From: Atrichornis clamosus
Taxonomy: Eukaryota; Chordata; Aves; Passeriformes; Menuridae
Length of the DNA: 64,000 bases
Assembly: GCA_013400975.1 (NCBI GenBank)
Contig: WBMZ01012699.1
Coordinates: 62,001 to 126,000 of the forward strand
Direction of reading: 5' to 3'
Shown in pieces: positions 62,671-64,000 of this stretch (positions are counted from its first letter, which is position 1; each line of letters begins with the position of its first letter). A program made the translations under genes and the position numbers. The notes under the pieces were generated by a model. That model was not told the DNA's origin. It saw nothing but the letters and a program-made list of their open reading frames with translations, and did not search any database.

Positions 62671-63658
62671 CTGCGTTCCCACGGGCAGCACAGGGGAAGG
62701 AAACAGAGCAAAACACTGTGTCACCGGCCAGCTGCTTACCCTCCAAATCGTCTTATTCACAGGGAAGAACGCAGGACGGCAACTAATTAGGACAGTTTTC
62801 AGAAGATTGCATCTTTATGGAGACCTCTATCCAAATTACTTATCAGCTTTAATGCACTTAAGTTTCAGGTTTGATGTGATCAGAGAAACAGCACGGGTCT
62901 GGAAACATCGACTTTACTGTTGTAGGACAGTCACTTGTTCATTACAGCTCTCTTAGGCCTAGCTCTTCATCATTAGCACAAATGCAGTTAAGTAAAACAT
63001 GCAAGAAAATGTGTTTCCTGCTCGCCAGACAAGCTTTCCAAACTGAGTGCCAACAGAAATTGCTAAAGCTGGGAAGGAAGGACAGGCTGATAGGAAGGTA
63101 TCTGCCACAGTAAGAAGCATCCACGGAAACAGATATGCTAAAGTTGTATCTCTTCTTTCACTGCCACAAAAAGGTGACACATAGGAGTGCTTCCCTAGCA
63201 CGGCTCAGTAGGTTCTCTGTTAAACTACCTGTAGTAAATCCTACCTGTGTCCCTACTGATTGCCTTTTCTCCCCTCCCCGCTGAGCCTAAGGTGCTGATA
63301 CTAAAGGTGTGTTAGTGCCAGAAATGTGTGCAAGGAGAGAAAAATACAGCAAAAGTTGTGACCAGGTGGGAATGTACAACAATGAACACGTGTATGTTTT
63401 CGGGAGGGGCAATTCCTCACCTTACAGCTTCCTCCAGACATACACAATACCACTTTTAAACCTCTGAGCATGACATTTCTACAATTACTCCTCAATGACA
63501 TAATTTCTCAATTCATTCCACTGCCCAGTGGGGAACTCTGGAAGAACTTAATGGACTGATGTCTGTCACTGGAAAAAAATCCAACCCGTCATCTTCAAGG
63601 GTTTGGAAAAGTTTCTGTTGCCACCCACCCCGCTCCTGCTGTGCCCGGGCCGCCATAC
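62671..63658 (-). other. JADE1 intron
   Basis: A 988-nt intron; nothing else recognised. Confidence 0.7.
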
Positions 63659-63870
63659 CTGGTGCACACAAATATTGCATTTGTCACAGAACACCATTTC
63701 ATTGCCGTCCTCTCCGTCTGGGGACTGACAGACATCACACACAACATCTTCATCGTATTCAATGCCCAGCCCTTCTTCCGTCTCGATGGCGTGGTTCATG
63801 TTGTCAGAGCAGCGCTGCTCAAACTCCTCCATCACCCTTTCCATGGTGTACTCGTCCAGCTCCAGCATCC
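63659..63870 (-). CDS. JADE1: JADE1 coding exon, PHD1 start (most upstream in window)
   Basis: A 212-nt exon (TTTTGCAG / CAG|GTATGG). Two bases complete Gly, then [20 protein letters not shown], '[19 protein letters not shown]' and [29 protein letters not shown], the first Cys pairs and His of PHD1. The Met at 63868 is internal, not a start; coding continues upstream beyond the window. Confidence 0.96.
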
Positions 63871-64000
63871 CTGCAAAACAGGAGCTGTTAACTTAGTACA
63901 CACACAGCCCCATCTTCTTCTTTAGGAGGTAGAGCCAATCCTCACATGTGCACATTTCATCCCTAGACAATCACGCCTATTCCACCATAAACTAGGCAAG
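63871..64000 (-). other. JADE1 intron, cut by window edge
   Basis: Intron 5' of the PHD1 exon; upstream exons lie outside. Confidence 0.8.

Larger units (their letters stand above)
52656..64000 (-). other. JADE1: JADE1 gene, 3' portion (PHD finger, HBO1 complex scaffold)
   Basis: Six minus-strand coding exons (212+168+117+531+118+902 nt) join in phase to about 681 residues ending in [13 protein letters not shown], the human JADE1 C-terminus. Human JADE1 is 842 residues, so about 160 N-terminal residues and the promoter are beyond the right edge. The window covers the whole PHD1 / zinc-knuckle / PHD2 (PZP) module, the [20 protein letters not shown] region, and the basic Ser-rich C-terminal third. 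In mammals JADE1 scaffolds the HBO1/KAT7 acetyltransferase with ING4/5 and MEAF6, reads histone H3 tails through its PHD fingers, interacts with pVHL, and has been reported at the ciliary base. JADE1, not JADE2/3, is called from the C-terminal match and from the SCLT1/C4orf33 neighbours. Confidence 0.95.

Noticed and set aside
1..64000. CRISPR array, prokaryotic operon, defence island or phage
   Set aside because: Spliced vertebrate genes, CR1 repeats and the absence of regularly spaced repeats rule these out for this window.

Overview
This is an ordinary vertebrate nuclear segment, almost certainly from a bird. The evidence is repeated fragments of CR1 LINEs (the dominant avian retrotransposon), AT-rich introns and intergenic DNA, short coding exons with consensus GT-AG splice sites, and three adjacent genes matching the human 4q28.2 order C4orf33 - SCLT1 - JADE1. 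Genes were recognised by reading exons in all frames, checking splice sites and phase, and comparing the peptides with my memory of the human proteins. No search was run.

Layout. From 1 to about 10.6 kb is intergenic DNA with two CR1 fragments and no convincing gene. From about 10.7 to 17.4 kb on the minus strand is the C4orf33 orthologue (UPF0462 family); five coding exons between 15,122 and 12,096 join in frame to a complete 197-residue protein. At 17.39-17.80 kb is a CpG-rich block that looks like a bidirectional promoter, shared by C4orf33 (leftward) and SCLT1 (rightward). SCLT1 runs on the plus strand to about 49.96 kb. Eighteen coding exons from 21,767 to 49,772 chain without a phase error and give 632 residues plus the stop, matching the human protein from about residue 55 to its C-terminus. 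The first ~54 residues could not be found by homology; two small in-frame candidate exons are recorded with low confidence. After about 2.7 kb of intergenic sequence, JADE1 lies tail-to-tail with SCLT1 on the minus strand. It has a 3' UTR of about 2.6 kb, then six coding exons from 55,287 to 63,870 giving about 681 residues: the PHD / zinc-knuckle / PHD module through the C-terminus. The JADE1 N-terminus and promoter lie beyond the right edge.

How the genes relate. SCLT1 is a distal-appendage protein of the mother centriole needed for ciliogenesis. JADE1 is a scaffold of the HBO1 (KAT7) histone acetyltransferase complex that has also been reported at the cilium base. C4orf33 has no established function; its pattern reminds me of CBM9-like beta-sandwich domains. 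The order is conserved vertebrate synteny, not an operon. Only the C4orf33/SCLT1 pair is arranged so that it could share a promoter.

I found no previously undescribed biological system here. The points most worth checking are the missing or diverged SCLT1 N-terminus, an in-frame alternative donor in one SCLT1 exon, the CR1 copy abutting the shared promoter, the CBM9-like look of C4orf33, and a few small duplications and unexplained open blocks.
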